Shown here in pieces: positions 17,763 through 27,037 of a stretch of 64,000 nt of DNA; position 1 is the first letter of the stretch, and every line of letters begins with the position of its first letter. A program made the translations under genes and the position numbers. The stretch lies in contig NZ_JARULC010000001.1 of the NCBI RefSeq assembly GCF_029688625.1, positions 806,001 through 870,000 on the forward strand, written 5' to 3'. The stretch is from Qipengyuania marincola. Its GTDB lineage: Bacteria; Pseudomonadota; Alphaproteobacteria; Sphingomonadales; Sphingomonadaceae. The notes below the pieces were generated by a model, which was not told where the DNA came from, made no database searches, and saw only the letters and a program-made list of their open reading frames with translations.

Positions 17763-18887
17763 ATGAAGGCCACCATCGAACGCGCGACGCTGCTGCGTTG
17801 TCTTTCCCACGTGCAATCGGTTGTCGAGCGGCGCAACACCATTCCCATCCTCTCCAACGTCCTGATCGAGGCCGAAGGCGACAACTCGCTCAAGGTTATG
17901 GCGACCGACCTCGATCTGCAGGTGGTCGAACATATGGAAGCGAGCGTCGAGGATGCGGGCTCCATCACCGTGTCCGCGCACCTGCTGTTCGATATCGCCC
18001 GCAAGCTGCCCGAGGGAAGCCAGGTCAGCCTCGAGACGGCAGAGAACCGCATGACGGTAAAGGCGGGCCGCAGTCGCTTCTCGCTACCCACCCTGCCGCG
18101 TGACGATTTTCCGGTGATCGTGGAAGGCGATCTCCCGACCAGCTTCGAACTTCCGGCAAAGACACTTGCCGAATTGATCGACCGTACGCGCTTCGCGATC
18201 TCGACCGAAGAAACGCGATACTACCTCAACGGCATCTTCTTCCATGTGTCGGACGAGGACCAGCCCGTGCTGAAGGCTGCCGCTACCGATGGCCATCGCC
18301 TCGCACGCTTCACCATCGCGCGCCCCGATGGCGCCGAGGGCATGCCCGACGTGATCGTGCCGCGGAAGGCCGTGGCCGAACTGCGCAAACTGCTGGAAGA
18401 ATCGATGGACGGGAACGTCCAGATCGACCTCTCAGCCAGCAAGATCCGCTTCACCCTCGGCGGCGAGGGCGGGGTGGTGCTCACCAGCAAGCTGATCGAC
18501 GGAACATTCCCCGATTATTCCCGTGTCATTCCAACGGGTAACGACAAACTGCTCAAGCTCGATCCGAAGAGCTTCTTCGCCGGTGTCGATCGCGTGGCGA
18601 CCATTGCCACGGAGAAGACCCGCGCGGTGAAGATGGGCCTCGACAGGGACAAGATCACGCTCACCGTGACCTCGCCGGACAATGGCGTGGCGTCGGAAGA
18701 AGTGTCTGCCGAATACAGCGCCGAAGGGTTCGAGATTGGCTTCAATGCGGGCTATCTGAAGGACATCCTCAGCCAGATCGACAGCGATGTCGTCGAAATC
18801 CACCTCGCGGATGCCGGCGCGCCGACGCTGATCCGCAAGGACGAGAATGCACCTGCGCTTTACGTGCTGATGCCGATGCGGGTTTGA
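17763..18887 (+). CDS. dnaN: DNA polymerase III beta subunit (sliding clamp)
   Basis: 374 residues, the usual clamp length, with three repeated clamp domains of about 120 residues. Typical segments are RCLSHVQSVVERRNTIPILS near residue 10, RTRFAISTEETRYYLNGIFF near residue 142, LKAAATDGHRLA near residue 172 and the C-terminal ALYVLMPMRV that closes the clamp. It forms the ring tethering the replicative polymerase to DNA. It has its own upstream gap of 158 bases with a possible promoter. It is not next to dnaA or gyrB, and no DnaA boxes were seen. Confidence 0.97.
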   Translation: MKATIERATLLRCLSHVQSVVERRNTIPILSNVLIEAEGDNSLKVMATDLDLQVVEHMEASVEDAGSITVSAHLLFDIARKLPEGSQVSLETAENRMTVKAGRSRFSLPTLPRDDFPVIVEGDLPTSFELPAKTLAELIDRTRFAISTEETRYYLNGIFFHVSDEDQPVLKAAATDGHRLARFTIARPDGAEGMPDVIVPRKAVAELRKLLEESMDGNVQIDLSASKIRFTLGGEGGVVLTSKLIDGTFPDYSRVIPTGNDKLLKLDPKSFFAGVDRVATIATEKTRAVKMGLDRDKITLTVTSPDNGVASEEVSAEYSAEGFEIGFNAGYLKDILSQIDSDVVEIHLADAGAPTLIRKDENAPALYVLMPMRV

Positions 18888-18944
18888 CCCTCGCCGACAG
18901 CGTCTTTTCTCGCTAGCGTCTGTTCCTAACGAGGGAGAGATGCG

Positions 18945-20015
18945 ATGCGCGAAGTCCATGTCGACAAGGCCGATCTGACCAAGACCCATATCGCGGAGCG
19001 CGTGCCCGGCGACCTGGCCGATGGCGGCGTGCGCCTCGCGGTCGAGAGTTTCTCGGTAACGGCCAACAATGTGACCTATGCGGTCGTTGGCGACGGCTTC
19101 GGTTACTGGAATTTCTTCCCCGCAAACGACGGGCACGGGATCGTGCCGATGTGGGGGCACGCGCGGGTAATCGAGAGCAGACACCCGGACTTTGCCGAGG
19201 GCGAGCGGGTCTATGGCTATCTCCCGATGGCAACGCAGCTCGACGTGTTGCCGGGCAAGGTTTCCGCCAGCGGCTTTACCGACCTGGCCGAGCATCGGCA
19301 GCCGATGAGCCCGATCTACAACCAGTATTCGCGCCTGGCCGCGGATCCCGAACACGATCCCGCGCGCGAGGGCGAGCGGATGATCTTCGGCCCGCTGTTC
19401 AAGACCGGCTTTCTGATAGAGTATTTCATGCGGTCCGAGGAGTGGTTCGGCGCGCGGCAGGTCATCCTGACCAGCGCCTCGTCGAAGACCGCGATGGGGT
19501 TGGCAAGCGTCGCCAAGCGCCGCTCGCCGGACGTGACGCGGATCGGCCTGACCTCTTCCGGCAATGTCGGCTTCGTCGAGGACAGCGGTCTCTACGATCG
19601 CGTGCTGTCATATGACGAGATCGGCTCGGTCGAGGGCGTTGCGAGCGTATCGGTCGACTTCGCCGGCAATGCGCGGGTCTTGCGCGGCCTTCATGAACAT
19701 CTCGGCGAGCACCTGAAATACTCCTGCCTCGTCGGTGCGACGCATATCGAGGCACGGGGGCAGGGCACTGCCGACCTGCCCGGTCCCACGCCGACCCTGT
19801 TCTTCGCGCCCGACCATGCGGTCGCCTTGTTCAAGGAAGTTGGCCCGGAGAAGGCCGGCGCGCAGATGGCGGAAAGCTGGCACGGCTTCCTCGAGGATGC
19901 GGGCGACAGTGTCACGATCGAGCGGCGGCAAGGCATCGAAGCCGCGCGCGATACCTTCGTCGCGATGCTGGGCGGCAATATCGATCCCGCCAAGGGTATC
20001 GTGATCGAACCCTAG
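18945..20015 (+). CDS. DUF2855 family protein
   Basis: 356 residues. The start MREVHVDKADLTKT and the central EYFMRSEEWFGARQVILTSASSK match the DUF2855 family, which resembles the medium-chain dehydrogenase fold: GYWNFFPA and IVPMWGHARV sit where the substrate domain would be, and ILTSASSKTAMGLA where the nucleotide-binding strand would be. No catalytic zinc ligands were recognised. A function has not been established for the family. A GAGGGAGAG site precedes ATG 18945. It converges on the quinone oxidoreductase gene with a 9-base gap. Confidence 0.82.
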   Translation: MREVHVDKADLTKTHIAERVPGDLADGGVRLAVESFSVTANNVTYAVVGDGFGYWNFFPANDGHGIVPMWGHARVIESRHPDFAEGERVYGYLPMATQLDVLPGKVSASGFTDLAEHRQPMSPIYNQYSRLAADPEHDPAREGERMIFGPLFKTGFLIEYFMRSEEWFGARQVILTSASSKTAMGLASVAKRRSPDVTRIGLTSSGNVGFVEDSGLYDRVLSYDEIGSVEGVASVSVDFAGNARVLRGLHEHLGEHLKYSCLVGATHIEARGQGTADLPGPTPTLFFAPDHAVALFKEVGPEKAGAQMAESWHGFLEDAGDSVTIERRQGIEAARDTFVAMLGGNIDPAKGIVIEP

Positions 20016-20024
20016 GCCGGGGCG

Positions 20025-21035
20025 CTAGATCTCCACCGCGATCTTGCCGAAATGGCTGCCGCTTTCCAGATGGCGGAAGGCATCGGCGAGATCGGCCAGC
20101 GCGAAAGTATCGCTGATCACCGGCCTGATGCCATTCGCCTCGATCGCCGCGATCATGTCCTGCTGCATGCTCCGGCTCCCCACGGTCAGGCCCTGCACGG
20201 TGAGGTTCTTCGAGAAAAGCAGGGCAGTCTGCACCGGCCCGGCAAAGCCTGCCAGCACGCCGATCAACGCCACATGGCCGCCGACGCGCGTGGCCAGCAT
20301 CGACTGGTCGAGTGTACCCGCCCCGCCGATCTCGACGACGCAGTCGACCCCGCGTCCGCCGGTCAGCTCGAGCGCCTTCGGTCCCCAGGCCTCGATCTCC
20401 TTGTAATTGATGAGGTGGTCGGCGCCCATGCCTTTGACCCGCTCCAATTTCTTGTCGGAGGAACTGGTGGCGATTACCGTCGCGCCTGCCGCCTTGGCGA
20501 ATTGCAGGGCGAAGATCGAGACCCCGCCGGTCCCCTGAACCAGCACCGTGTCCCCCGGCTTCACCGAATAGTCCACGAAAAGCGCGCGCCATGCAGTCAG
20601 GCCTGCGCAGGTGAGCGTCGCTGCCTCGGCATGGCTGAAGCCGGCAGGCGCGCGGGTGAACCAGTGCGTCGGCGCGGTAATCGCCTCGCGCGCATAGCCG
20701 TCGATCCCATCGCCCGGCACGCGCGTGAAGGCACTTTGCGGGGGCGGACCGGACAGCCAGTCGGGAAAGAAGGTGGAGACCACGCGATCGCCCACGGCGA
20801 ACTCGCTTACCCCGTCGCCCACCGCGGTGACCACGCCCGCACCGTCGGACATCGGAATGCGCCCTTGTTCGCTGGGGATCATGCCCTTGACCACGGCATA
20901 ATCGTGATAATTCAGCGAGCTGGCCTTGATGTCGACGGCAATCTCACCGGGACCCGGTTTGCCGGGACCGTCGAGATCGACCAGTTCGAGAGCATCGAGG
21001 GTGGAGGGCGTCGCGCCGGTGCGGATCGCCTTCAT
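20025..21035 (-). CDS. zinc-independent MDR / quinone oxidoreductase-like alcohol dehydrogenase
   Basis: 336 residues from ATG 21035, which overlaps the upstream stop by four bases. Medium-chain dehydrogenase architecture: GroES-like substrate domain to about residue 120 (SSLNYHDYAVVKGM, MSDGAGVVTAVGDGV) and a Rossmann domain with VLVQGTGGVSIFALQFAKAAGA near residue 165. It ends HLESGSHFGKIAVEI, the common MDR C-terminus. It lacks the usual catalytic-zinc Cys in the N-terminal part. It should reduce carbonyls, enones or quinones with NAD(P)H. Coupling to the D-amidohydrolase upstream suggests a shared catabolic route, which is inference. Confidence 0.85.
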   Translation of the reverse strand: MKAIRTGATPSTLDALELVDLDGPGKPGPGEIAVDIKASSLNYHDYAVVKGMIPSEQGRIPMSDGAGVVTAVGDGVSEFAVGDRVVSTFFPDWLSGPPPQSAFTRVPGDGIDGYAREAITAPTHWFTRAPAGFSHAEAATLTCAGLTAWRALFVDYSVKPGDTVLVQGTGGVSIFALQFAKAAGATVIATSSSDKKLERVKGMGADHLINYKEIEAWGPKALELTGGRGVDCVVEIGGAGTLDQSMLATRVGGHVALIGVLAGFAGPVQTALLFSKNLTVQGLTVGSRSMQQDMIAAIEANGIRPVISDTFALADLADAFRHLESGSHFGKIAVEI

Positions 21036-22786
21036 TCGGCTGCCTCCGCCAGCTCGGCGCGTTGCGGACCGCGGATGAGGCCGCCCGGCGTTTCGCCGGT
21101 CCACTTGCCATCGCGGAACGTCACGGTGCCGTTCTTGATCGTCGCCACATAGCCGTCAGCCTTTTGCAACAGGCGTTTGCCACCTGCCGGCAGATCGAAG
21201 GCCAGCCACGGCTTGCCGAGCTTCAGCCGCTCCATGTCGATGATGTTGAGATCGGCGAGGTAGCCCGGCGCGAGGATGCCGCGATCCTCGAGACCATAGA
21301 GCCGCGCGGTATCTGCGCATTGCCGCTTGATCGCATTCTCGAGGGTGATCCTGTCACCGCGCTTCCGGTCGCGTACCCAGTGCTGGAGCATGAAGGTGGG
21401 CGATGCCGCGTCGCAGATCGTGCCGCAGTGCGCGCCGCCATCGGATAGCGAATTCACCGTGTCGTCGCTATGCTGAAGCGGGTGGAGGAAATCGAGGTTC
21501 TTGTCGGCATAATTGAGAACGGGGAAGTAGATGAAGCCCTTGCCGCCATCGCGGCACAGCATGTCATAGGCATATTCCTGCGCGTCGATACCGGCCCGCT
21601 CCGCGCGAGCCTGGACGGTTGCATCTTCGTCCGGCTCGTAGTCGAAATCCTCGTCCATTTCGTACATCAGCGCCCAGCCCTGGGTCAGCGCGGCGACCAC
21701 CGGCAGGATATCGACGGGGGCTTCGGAATAGTCGTTGGCTTCGGACAGGAGCTGCTTCTTGAACGTCGGGTCGAACAGCTTGGCTTTCTGCTCCTCCCAC
21801 GGAAGCTCGGCGATGGCCTGCCAACTGGGGCGATAGACGAAGGGGTTCACCGTGCCCTGCCACGCCATGATGATGCCATTGCCGCGCAGCGCGATCTGCG
21901 CGACGATATTGGCGCCATTATCGTTCTCTGCCCGCATGGTTTCGATCTGTTCGTCGAGCGGCAGTTCCTTGGCGATCGACTGGAGCGCGGCAAAGGTCAC
22001 TGGCAGGCCGGTTTCGCGGCTGAGCTTGCCCATCCATTCGAACTCGTTCCAGTCGCGCTGCAAGTCGCTTGCCATTTCGAACACGCCATGACCCACGCGG
22101 CCCATGGCGCGGCCCAATTCTACCAGCTCATCGGCATTGGCAGTGGTGCCGGGGACCAGCACGCCGTCGACATCCTTGTGCAGAACGGTGCGCGAGGTCG
22201 AGAAACCGAGAGCGCCGGCCCGCACGCCTTCCTCGACGATGCGGCTCATCTCGGCGATATCGGCCTCGGTCGGGACCGCGCCGGGTTCTTCGCGCTCGCC
22301 GAGCACATAGGCGCGGACTGCCCCATGCGGCACGTGGGTGCCCACATCCACTGTGCGTGGCAGCTTTTCAAGCTCGTCGAGGTATTCGGGGAAGCTCTCC
22401 CAGTTCCATGTGATTCCCTCGGCAAGGGCGGTGCCGGGAATGTCCTCGACCCCCTCCATCAGGCCGATCAGCCATTCATGCTGGTCAGGGCGGGCGGGGG
22501 CGAAGCCGACACCGCAATTGCCCATGACCACCGTAGTGACGCCGTGCCAGCTGCTCGGCGCCATTTCCTGGTCCCAGGTAGCCTGCCCGTCGTAATGCGT
22601 GTGGATGTCTACAAAGCCCGGCGTGACGATCAGCCCGGCGGCATCGATTTCCTCGGCCGCATCGCCCGTCACGTCGCCCACCTGCGCGATTAAGCCATCC
22701 TTGATGGCAATGTCCCCGGTGAAGCGGTCCGAACCGGTTCCATCGACGATGGTGCCGTTGCGAATGATCATATCGAATGCGGGCAT
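21032..22786 (-). CDS. N-acyl-D-amino-acid deacylase-like amidohydrolase
   Basis: 584 residues from ATG 22786, which has a GGAGAGAGGAGACAG site; the frame extends further up but without one. The amidohydrolase metal motif is HTHYDG near residues 62-67 (His62, His64), following [26 protein letters not shown] at the start and [13 protein letters not shown] in the C-terminal beta-sandwich are typical of D-aminoacylase/dihydroorotase-like enzymes. [10 protein letters not shown] and [13 protein letters not shown] carry further metal or substrate residues. Long members such as this (over 570 residues) often have unknown true substrates. It probably forms one operon with the MFS gene upstream and the quinone oxidoreductase downstream. 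Confidence 0.85.
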   Translation of the reverse strand: MPAFDMIIRNGTIVDGTGSDRFTGDIAIKDGLIAQVGDVTGDAAEEIDAAGLIVTPGFVDIHTHYDGQATWDQEMAPSSWHGVTTVVMGNCGVGFAPARPDQHEWLIGLMEGVEDIPGTALAEGITWNWESFPEYLDELEKLPRTVDVGTHVPHGAVRAYVLGEREEPGAVPTEADIAEMSRIVEEGVRAGALGFSTSRTVLHKDVDGVLVPGTTANADELVELGRAMGRVGHGVFEMASDLQRDWNEFEWMGKLSRETGLPVTFAALQSIAKELPLDEQIETMRAENDNGANIVAQIALRGNGIIMAWQGTVNPFVYRPSWQAIAELPWEEQKAKLFDPTFKKQLLSEANDYSEAPVDILPVVAALTQGWALMYEMDEDFDYEPDEDATVQARAERAGIDAQEYAYDMLCRDGGKGFIYFPVLNYADKNLDFLHPLQHSDDTVNSLSDGGAHCGTICDAASPTFMLQHWVRDRKRGDRITLENAIKRQCADTARLYGLEDRGILAPGYLADLNIIDMERLKLGKPWLAFDLPAGGKRLLQKADGYVATIKNGTVTFRDGKWTGETPGGLIRGPQRAELAEAAE

Positions 22787-22849
22787 GACAGCTGTCTCCT
22801 CTCTCCGGAGAAGAAGGTCCCACATTGCAACCGATGAGTCCAGCGGGAC

Positions 22850-24331
22850 TCAGACCGGGCGTTCGGGCATCCGGACCGACAGCAGGAATGCGAAGCCGAT
22901 TGCGAACAGCAACGTGATCGAGGCCATGCCGATGCGCTGATCGCCAGACCACAGGGTGAATTGCTCCACCAGCAGCGGGCCCATCCACACGGTGATCGTG
23001 CCGGCGATGGCGAACAGGCCGAAGAACTCGCCGCTGCGGCCGGGTGGGGCGAGGGTGACGAGCATCGCGCGGCTCGAGGAAATGCTGGCGGTGGCAGTCA
23101 CCGCGACGACGCTGATCAGCGAGAGATAGGCAAGGTCGGAGCGGGTCTGGAAGACGAGCCCGTCCCACACCTGCGCGTTCGGGACCAGGCCGAAGAGCAG
23201 GCTCTCGCGCGTGAGGCTGAGCTGGACGAGCAGGGCGAAGACCATGCCCGCGATCTCGATGACCAGCGCGCGTTTCACGCCGACACGACTATCGAGCCAG
23301 CCGCCGAAAATTCCGCCCAGAAAGGCCCAGGCGCTGGCGAAAATCGCGTAGCAGAGCATTTCGAGAAAGCCCCAGCCCAGGAACAGCGCGACATAGACCG
23401 CCCCCAGGGCGAGCAGGGCGGCCATGCCGTCGGCATAGAACATGCGGGCAAGGAGGAACTTCATGAGCTCACGATAATGGGTGGCCTCGCGCAAGGTCTT
23501 GATAACGCTGCGCGCACCCTCGCGGACGGCCCGCGTCCAGCTTGCCCCCGGCGTGCCCGGATCGCGCGCGTGGCGGAAGAAATAAAGCGAAAATGCTGCC
23601 AGCCAGATTGCGCAGATGGGTCCCGCGATCCGCATGTGCTCGAACCGAGCGACGTCGAGGCCGAAGGCGGGCTGGGCGACGGGCCATCCGATCATGGAGG
23701 GCATGACGAACAGGATCACCAGCGCGATGAAGATCAGCGTCGCGGCAAGATTGCCGAGCCCCAGGCCGAGCCCGGAAATCATCGACAGCCGGTCTGGCGT
23801 GCCGGCGACGCTGAGCATCGCGTTATGCGTCACTTCGGAGTAGGTATAGCTGACATAGGCGATGACCAGCAACGCCATGATCGCGCCGGTTGGCAGGCCG
23901 GCTCCCCCAGGCATGGCGAACCACAGCAGCGCAGAGCAGATCGTGATCGACCCGAGGAAGATGGCCAGCAGCGGCTTCAACCGGCCCCCGCGATCGAGCG
24001 CGGCACCCAAGAACGGTGCCGTCAGCGCCGCGATCACGCCGGCCCATTTGGTGATGGATGCGATGGTCGCCTGCCCTTGCGCATTTGCTGCGCCGCGTGC
24101 CGCCTCGGGCTCCAGACCATCGAGAGCACCGCTCGCCAACAGGTCCGCGCCGATGATGTCGCGCGCGAAATAGGGCGCGAAGATGTAGATGACGATCAGG
24201 ATGTAATAGGGATTGCGGGCCCATTCGAAGATCGCCCAGGCGAGCCCTGTGCGACCGAGCGCACCGCCTTCGCCGCTGTGAGGGCGCGCGAAGGCAGGCC
24301 GGATATTGGGGTCGGGGTTGGCGGTTTCCAT
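22850..24331 (-). CDS. MFS transporter (UMF1/Atg22-like)
   Basis: 493 residues with about 12 membrane segments. The N-terminus has GRTGLAWAIFEWARNPYYILI, the 'W-x-FE-ARNP' feature of the UMF1 (Atg22-like) branch, followed by a long first loop. The half-symmetry of MFS is visible, with a central cytoplasmic loop near residue 245 (FRHARDPGTPGASW) and the second half restarting near residue 285. The C-terminal half contains SSSRAMLVTLAPPGRSGEFFG, another UMF1 hallmark. Substrate unknown. Gap of 38 bases to the depolymerase upstream and 63 bases to the amidohydrolase downstream, all minus strand. Confidence 0.85.
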   Translation of the reverse strand: METANPDPNIRPAFARPHSGEGGALGRTGLAWAIFEWARNPYYILIVIYIFAPYFARDIIGADLLASGALDGLEPEAARGAANAQGQATIASITKWAGVIAALTAPFLGAALDRGGRLKPLLAIFLGSITICSALLWFAMPGGAGLPTGAIMALLVIAYVSYTYSEVTHNAMLSVAGTPDRLSMISGLGLGLGNLAATLIFIALVILFVMPSMIGWPVAQPAFGLDVARFEHMRIAGPICAIWLAAFSLYFFRHARDPGTPGASWTRAVREGARSVIKTLREATHYRELMKFLLARMFYADGMAALLALGAVYVALFLGWGFLEMLCYAIFASAWAFLGGIFGGWLDSRVGVKRALVIEIAGMVFALLVQLSLTRESLLFGLVPNAQVWDGLVFQTRSDLAYLSLISVVAVTATASISSSRAMLVTLAPPGRSGEFFGLFAIAGTITVWMGPLLVEQFTLWSGDQRIGMASITLLFAIGFAFLLSVRMPERPV

Positions 24332-24369
24332 CGGTCTGCTTACTCTCCCGATGGTCCGCCGAGCTTCGC

Positions 24370-25212
24370 TCAGGCCGCCCGGCGCGCTTCGGCGTCGGTT
24401 TCCGGGGCGTCGAGGAAGCCGCGCAAGGCGGCGATGCTCTCGTCCGCGTGAGTCAGCAGGAACAGGTGCCCGCCGCCCCGACAGACCTCGAGCTGGGCAT
24501 TGGGTATCGCGGATGCCAGAATGCGGCCGTTGATAAGCGGGACGATCTGGTCCTCGTCACCCATCATCACGAGCGTTTCCTTGCTCAGGAACGGCAAGGC
24601 GGGAAGGCTTGTCCAGCCGACCATCGCGAGCAATTGGTAGAAATAGCCGCGCGGGGAGGGCGGTTTGAGCCGGCCGATATGGCTGTCCTTCTGGTGTTCC
24701 GCCCCATCGGGGTCGATCCCGCCATAGAGCGTCTGGAAATGCTCATTCATGAACTTGGGATCGATATAGCGGCGCGGATTGGCCATCTTGGTCAGGGCGG
24801 CGGGGTTGCCCGGCACCATCAGCATGCCGGCCGTGGTGGCAGCAAGGACGAGGCGGCGGACGCGGCCCGGGTGCTGCAGAGCGAAATGCTGCGCCATCGC
24901 GCCGCCCCAGCTGACGCCCATCACATCGACTTCGCCCACCCCGAGCTGATCGAGGATGAGATTGGCGGTCCAGCTCATGGTGAAGGCGTTGTAGGGGATC
25001 GTCGGGTCGGGGCTTTCCCCTGTTCCCGGCATGTCGAACATCACGAAGGCGCGCTCGGTAAGCTGTTCGGCCAGTGGCGCGACCGCCTCGATATTCGCGC
25101 CGATTCCGTTGAAGAAGAGGATCGGCGGAAAGTCGGACTTCTGGTCCAGTCGCCAATGCGCGACCCGCAAGGTGCGTCCGCCGGCCTCCATCATCGTGAT
25201 GGTGGCGGTCAT
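24370..25212 (-). CDS. phaZ: poly(3-hydroxyalkanoate) depolymerase, medium-chain-length type
   Basis: 280 residues from ATG 25212; a GTG at 25236 would add eight. The alpha/beta-hydrolase core closely follows Pseudomonas PhaZ as recalled: ILFFNGIGANIE near residue 31, nucleophile in VMGVSWGGAMAQHFA near residue 96, MVPGNP and NPRRYIDP near 140, acid in MMGDEDQIVPLINGR near 220, His in GGGHLFLLTH near 248. PhaZ of this type degrades intracellular storage polymer granules. It lies 45 bases after phaC, the order of Pseudomonas phaC1-phaZ, which supports the call over a generic hydrolase. Confidence 0.85.
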   Translation of the reverse strand: MTATITMMEAGGRTLRVAHWRLDQKSDFPPILFFNGIGANIEAVAPLAEQLTERAFVMFDMPGTGESPDPTIPYNAFTMSWTANLILDQLGVGEVDVMGVSWGGAMAQHFALQHPGRVRRLVLAATTAGMLMVPGNPAALTKMANPRRYIDPKFMNEHFQTLYGGIDPDGAEHQKDSHIGRLKPPSPRGYFYQLLAMVGWTSLPALPFLSKETLVMMGDEDQIVPLINGRILASAIPNAQLEVCRGGGHLFLLTHADESIAALRGFLDAPETDAEARRAA

Positions 25213-25257
25213 GGCTTCGTCTTTGGATGCGGTCACGCTAGGGCGCCTTTCGTCAAT

Positions 25258-26946
25258 TCAGCAAGCTTCCATAACGTATAGACCGGGGGCGGGGTCCAGC
25301 GGCTGATACTCCTTGTTCCCCAGCTTTGCCGGTGCCTTCTTCTTGTCGCCGCCGCGCGCCTGCACCCATTCCATCCAGAATGGCCACCAGCTTCCGGCCA
25401 CTTCCTCTGTGCCCTTCAGCCATTCGTCGGCGGTTTCCGGAAGCTTTTTGTTCGCGTCCTTCTGCACGTAATACTTCGCCTTGGGATTGCCCGGAGGGTT
25501 CAGGATCGCCTGCATGTGGCCCGACTGGCTGAGCACGTAGGTAACATCTTTCGAGCCGAACAGGCGCGTCGAGCGATACGTCGCTTTCCACGGCGTGATA
25601 TGGTCGGTGACTCCACCGAGAATGAACAGGTCGCTGGTCACCTTCGAAAGGTCGATCTTGTGGTCAACCATCTCGACTTCGCCCTTCCGGGTGAAAGCGA
25701 GCGTTTCGAAGACGGTGAGAAAATCGCCCATCAGGGCGGCGGAAAGGTTGGTGGCGTCCGCATTCCAGAACAGCACGTCGAAGGCGGGCGGGTCCTGGCC
25801 GAGCAGGTAATTATTGATGACGTAGTTCCAGACGAGGTCGTTCGGCCTGAGCCATGCGAAACCGCGCGCCAGATCATCGCCCTTGATGACGCCCTTTTTC
25901 TCGGCGCGCCGGCGGGCCAGTTTCAGCCCGTTTTCGCTGACGAGAGAACCCGCCTCGATGTCGTTCTGCTTCGGGTGCAGCACACACACCATCAGAGTCA
26001 GCGCGCCGAGCAGATCGTCCTTGTCGGCCGCCATCTTGCTGGCCAGCATCGCTGCCGTCTGGCCGCCCGAGCACCCGGCCGAAACGTTGACCTTTTTCGA
26101 ACCCGTGATCTTGCTGACCGCTTCCATCGCCTCGCGGCAAGAGCGGACATAATCGGCCATGTCCCAATGGCCCTGTTCCTTGGTCGGGTTCTTCCAGCTG
26201 ATGACGAAGGTCTGGATGCCGTTGTCGAGCTGGTACTTCACCACCGATTTCTCGGGCGACAGATCGTTGATGTACATCTTGTTGATCTGCGGCGGGATGG
26301 TGAGTTGCGGGATCTCGTAGACCTCGTCGGTCGTGGGCGCATATTGCACCAGTTCCATCATTTCGGTGCGCAGGACCACCGATCCCTTGGTCGTGGCAAT
26401 ATTCTCGCCCAGCTTGAAAGGGCGCTTGTCCACCTGGCTGACCATGCCCTTGTTATGGACCATGTCGTCATAGGCGTTCTTGAGGCCCTTGATCAGCGAC
26501 AATCCGCCGCTGGTGATCGCCATCTTCTGAGCAGACGGGTTCCCGATCAGCGTGTTGGTCGGGGCAATTCCGTCGATTATCATGTTGGAGACGAACCGCG
26601 CGCGATCCTTCTCCAGCTCGTCGAGTTCGAGCTCCTCGATCCATTTCGACGCGCCCTTCTGGACGGCGAGGTAATACTGCATGCCGGCGCGCATGAAGGG
26701 ATTGTACTGCCACGCGGGGTCCTGGAAGCGCTTGTCCTTGGGATGCGGCTCGATATCGCTCTGGCCGGTCATGATCTTGATCATGTCCTGACCCATCGCC
26801 TGGCTGTGCTTCATCAGGCGCTGGGGATCGGATGCGGTTTCGCGCAGCATGACGGCAACCGCACCGAAAATATCCTCACGGGTCAGGCCGACAAGCGGGC
26901 CGAGGGCGCTGGTGGACTGGGCGGCTTCGTCTTCAAGCTTGGCCAT
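25258..26946 (-). CDS. phaC: poly(3-hydroxyalkanoate) synthase, class II-like
   Basis: 562 residues, the length of class II synthases. Characteristic segments are FQDPAWQYNPFMR near 75, IAPTNTLIGNP near 127, IPPQINKMYINDLSPEKS near 217 and LRPNDLVWNYVINNYLLG near 366. The catalytic Cys292 sits in AGCSGG (the lipase-like box GxCxGG with Ala at the first position); Asp448 (VTDHITPW) and His477 (SGHMQAILNPPGNP) complete the triad. It polymerises 3-hydroxyacyl-CoA into storage granules. The sequence resembles Pseudomonas PhaC1/PhaC2 more than the Cupriavidus class I type. phaZ follows directly; no phasin or phaR gene was seen nearby. Confidence 0.93.
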   Translation of the reverse strand: MAKLEDEAAQSTSALGPLVGLTREDIFGAVAVMLRETASDPQRLMKHSQAMGQDMIKIMTGQSDIEPHPKDKRFQDPAWQYNPFMRAGMQYYLAVQKGASKWIEELELDELEKDRARFVSNMIIDGIAPTNTLIGNPSAQKMAITSGGLSLIKGLKNAYDDMVHNKGMVSQVDKRPFKLGENIATTKGSVVLRTEMMELVQYAPTTDEVYEIPQLTIPPQINKMYINDLSPEKSVVKYQLDNGIQTFVISWKNPTKEQGHWDMADYVRSCREAMEAVSKITGSKKVNVSAGCSGGQTAAMLASKMAADKDDLLGALTLMVCVLHPKQNDIEAGSLVSENGLKLARRRAEKKGVIKGDDLARGFAWLRPNDLVWNYVINNYLLGQDPPAFDVLFWNADATNLSAALMGDFLTVFETLAFTRKGEVEMVDHKIDLSKVTSDLFILGGVTDHITPWKATYRSTRLFGSKDVTYVLSQSGHMQAILNPPGNPKAKYYVQKDANKKLPETADEWLKGTEEVAGSWWPFWMEWVQARGGDKKKAPAKLGNKEYQPLDPAPGLYVMEAC

Positions 26947-27037
26947 GGGGCGTCAAATCCTCTCCGATTATGTCTGTCTCATCCGCTTCGACCCCAACGG
27001 CTGATGCGGCGCGCGCGTTCCGATTGCAAGCCTGCGT

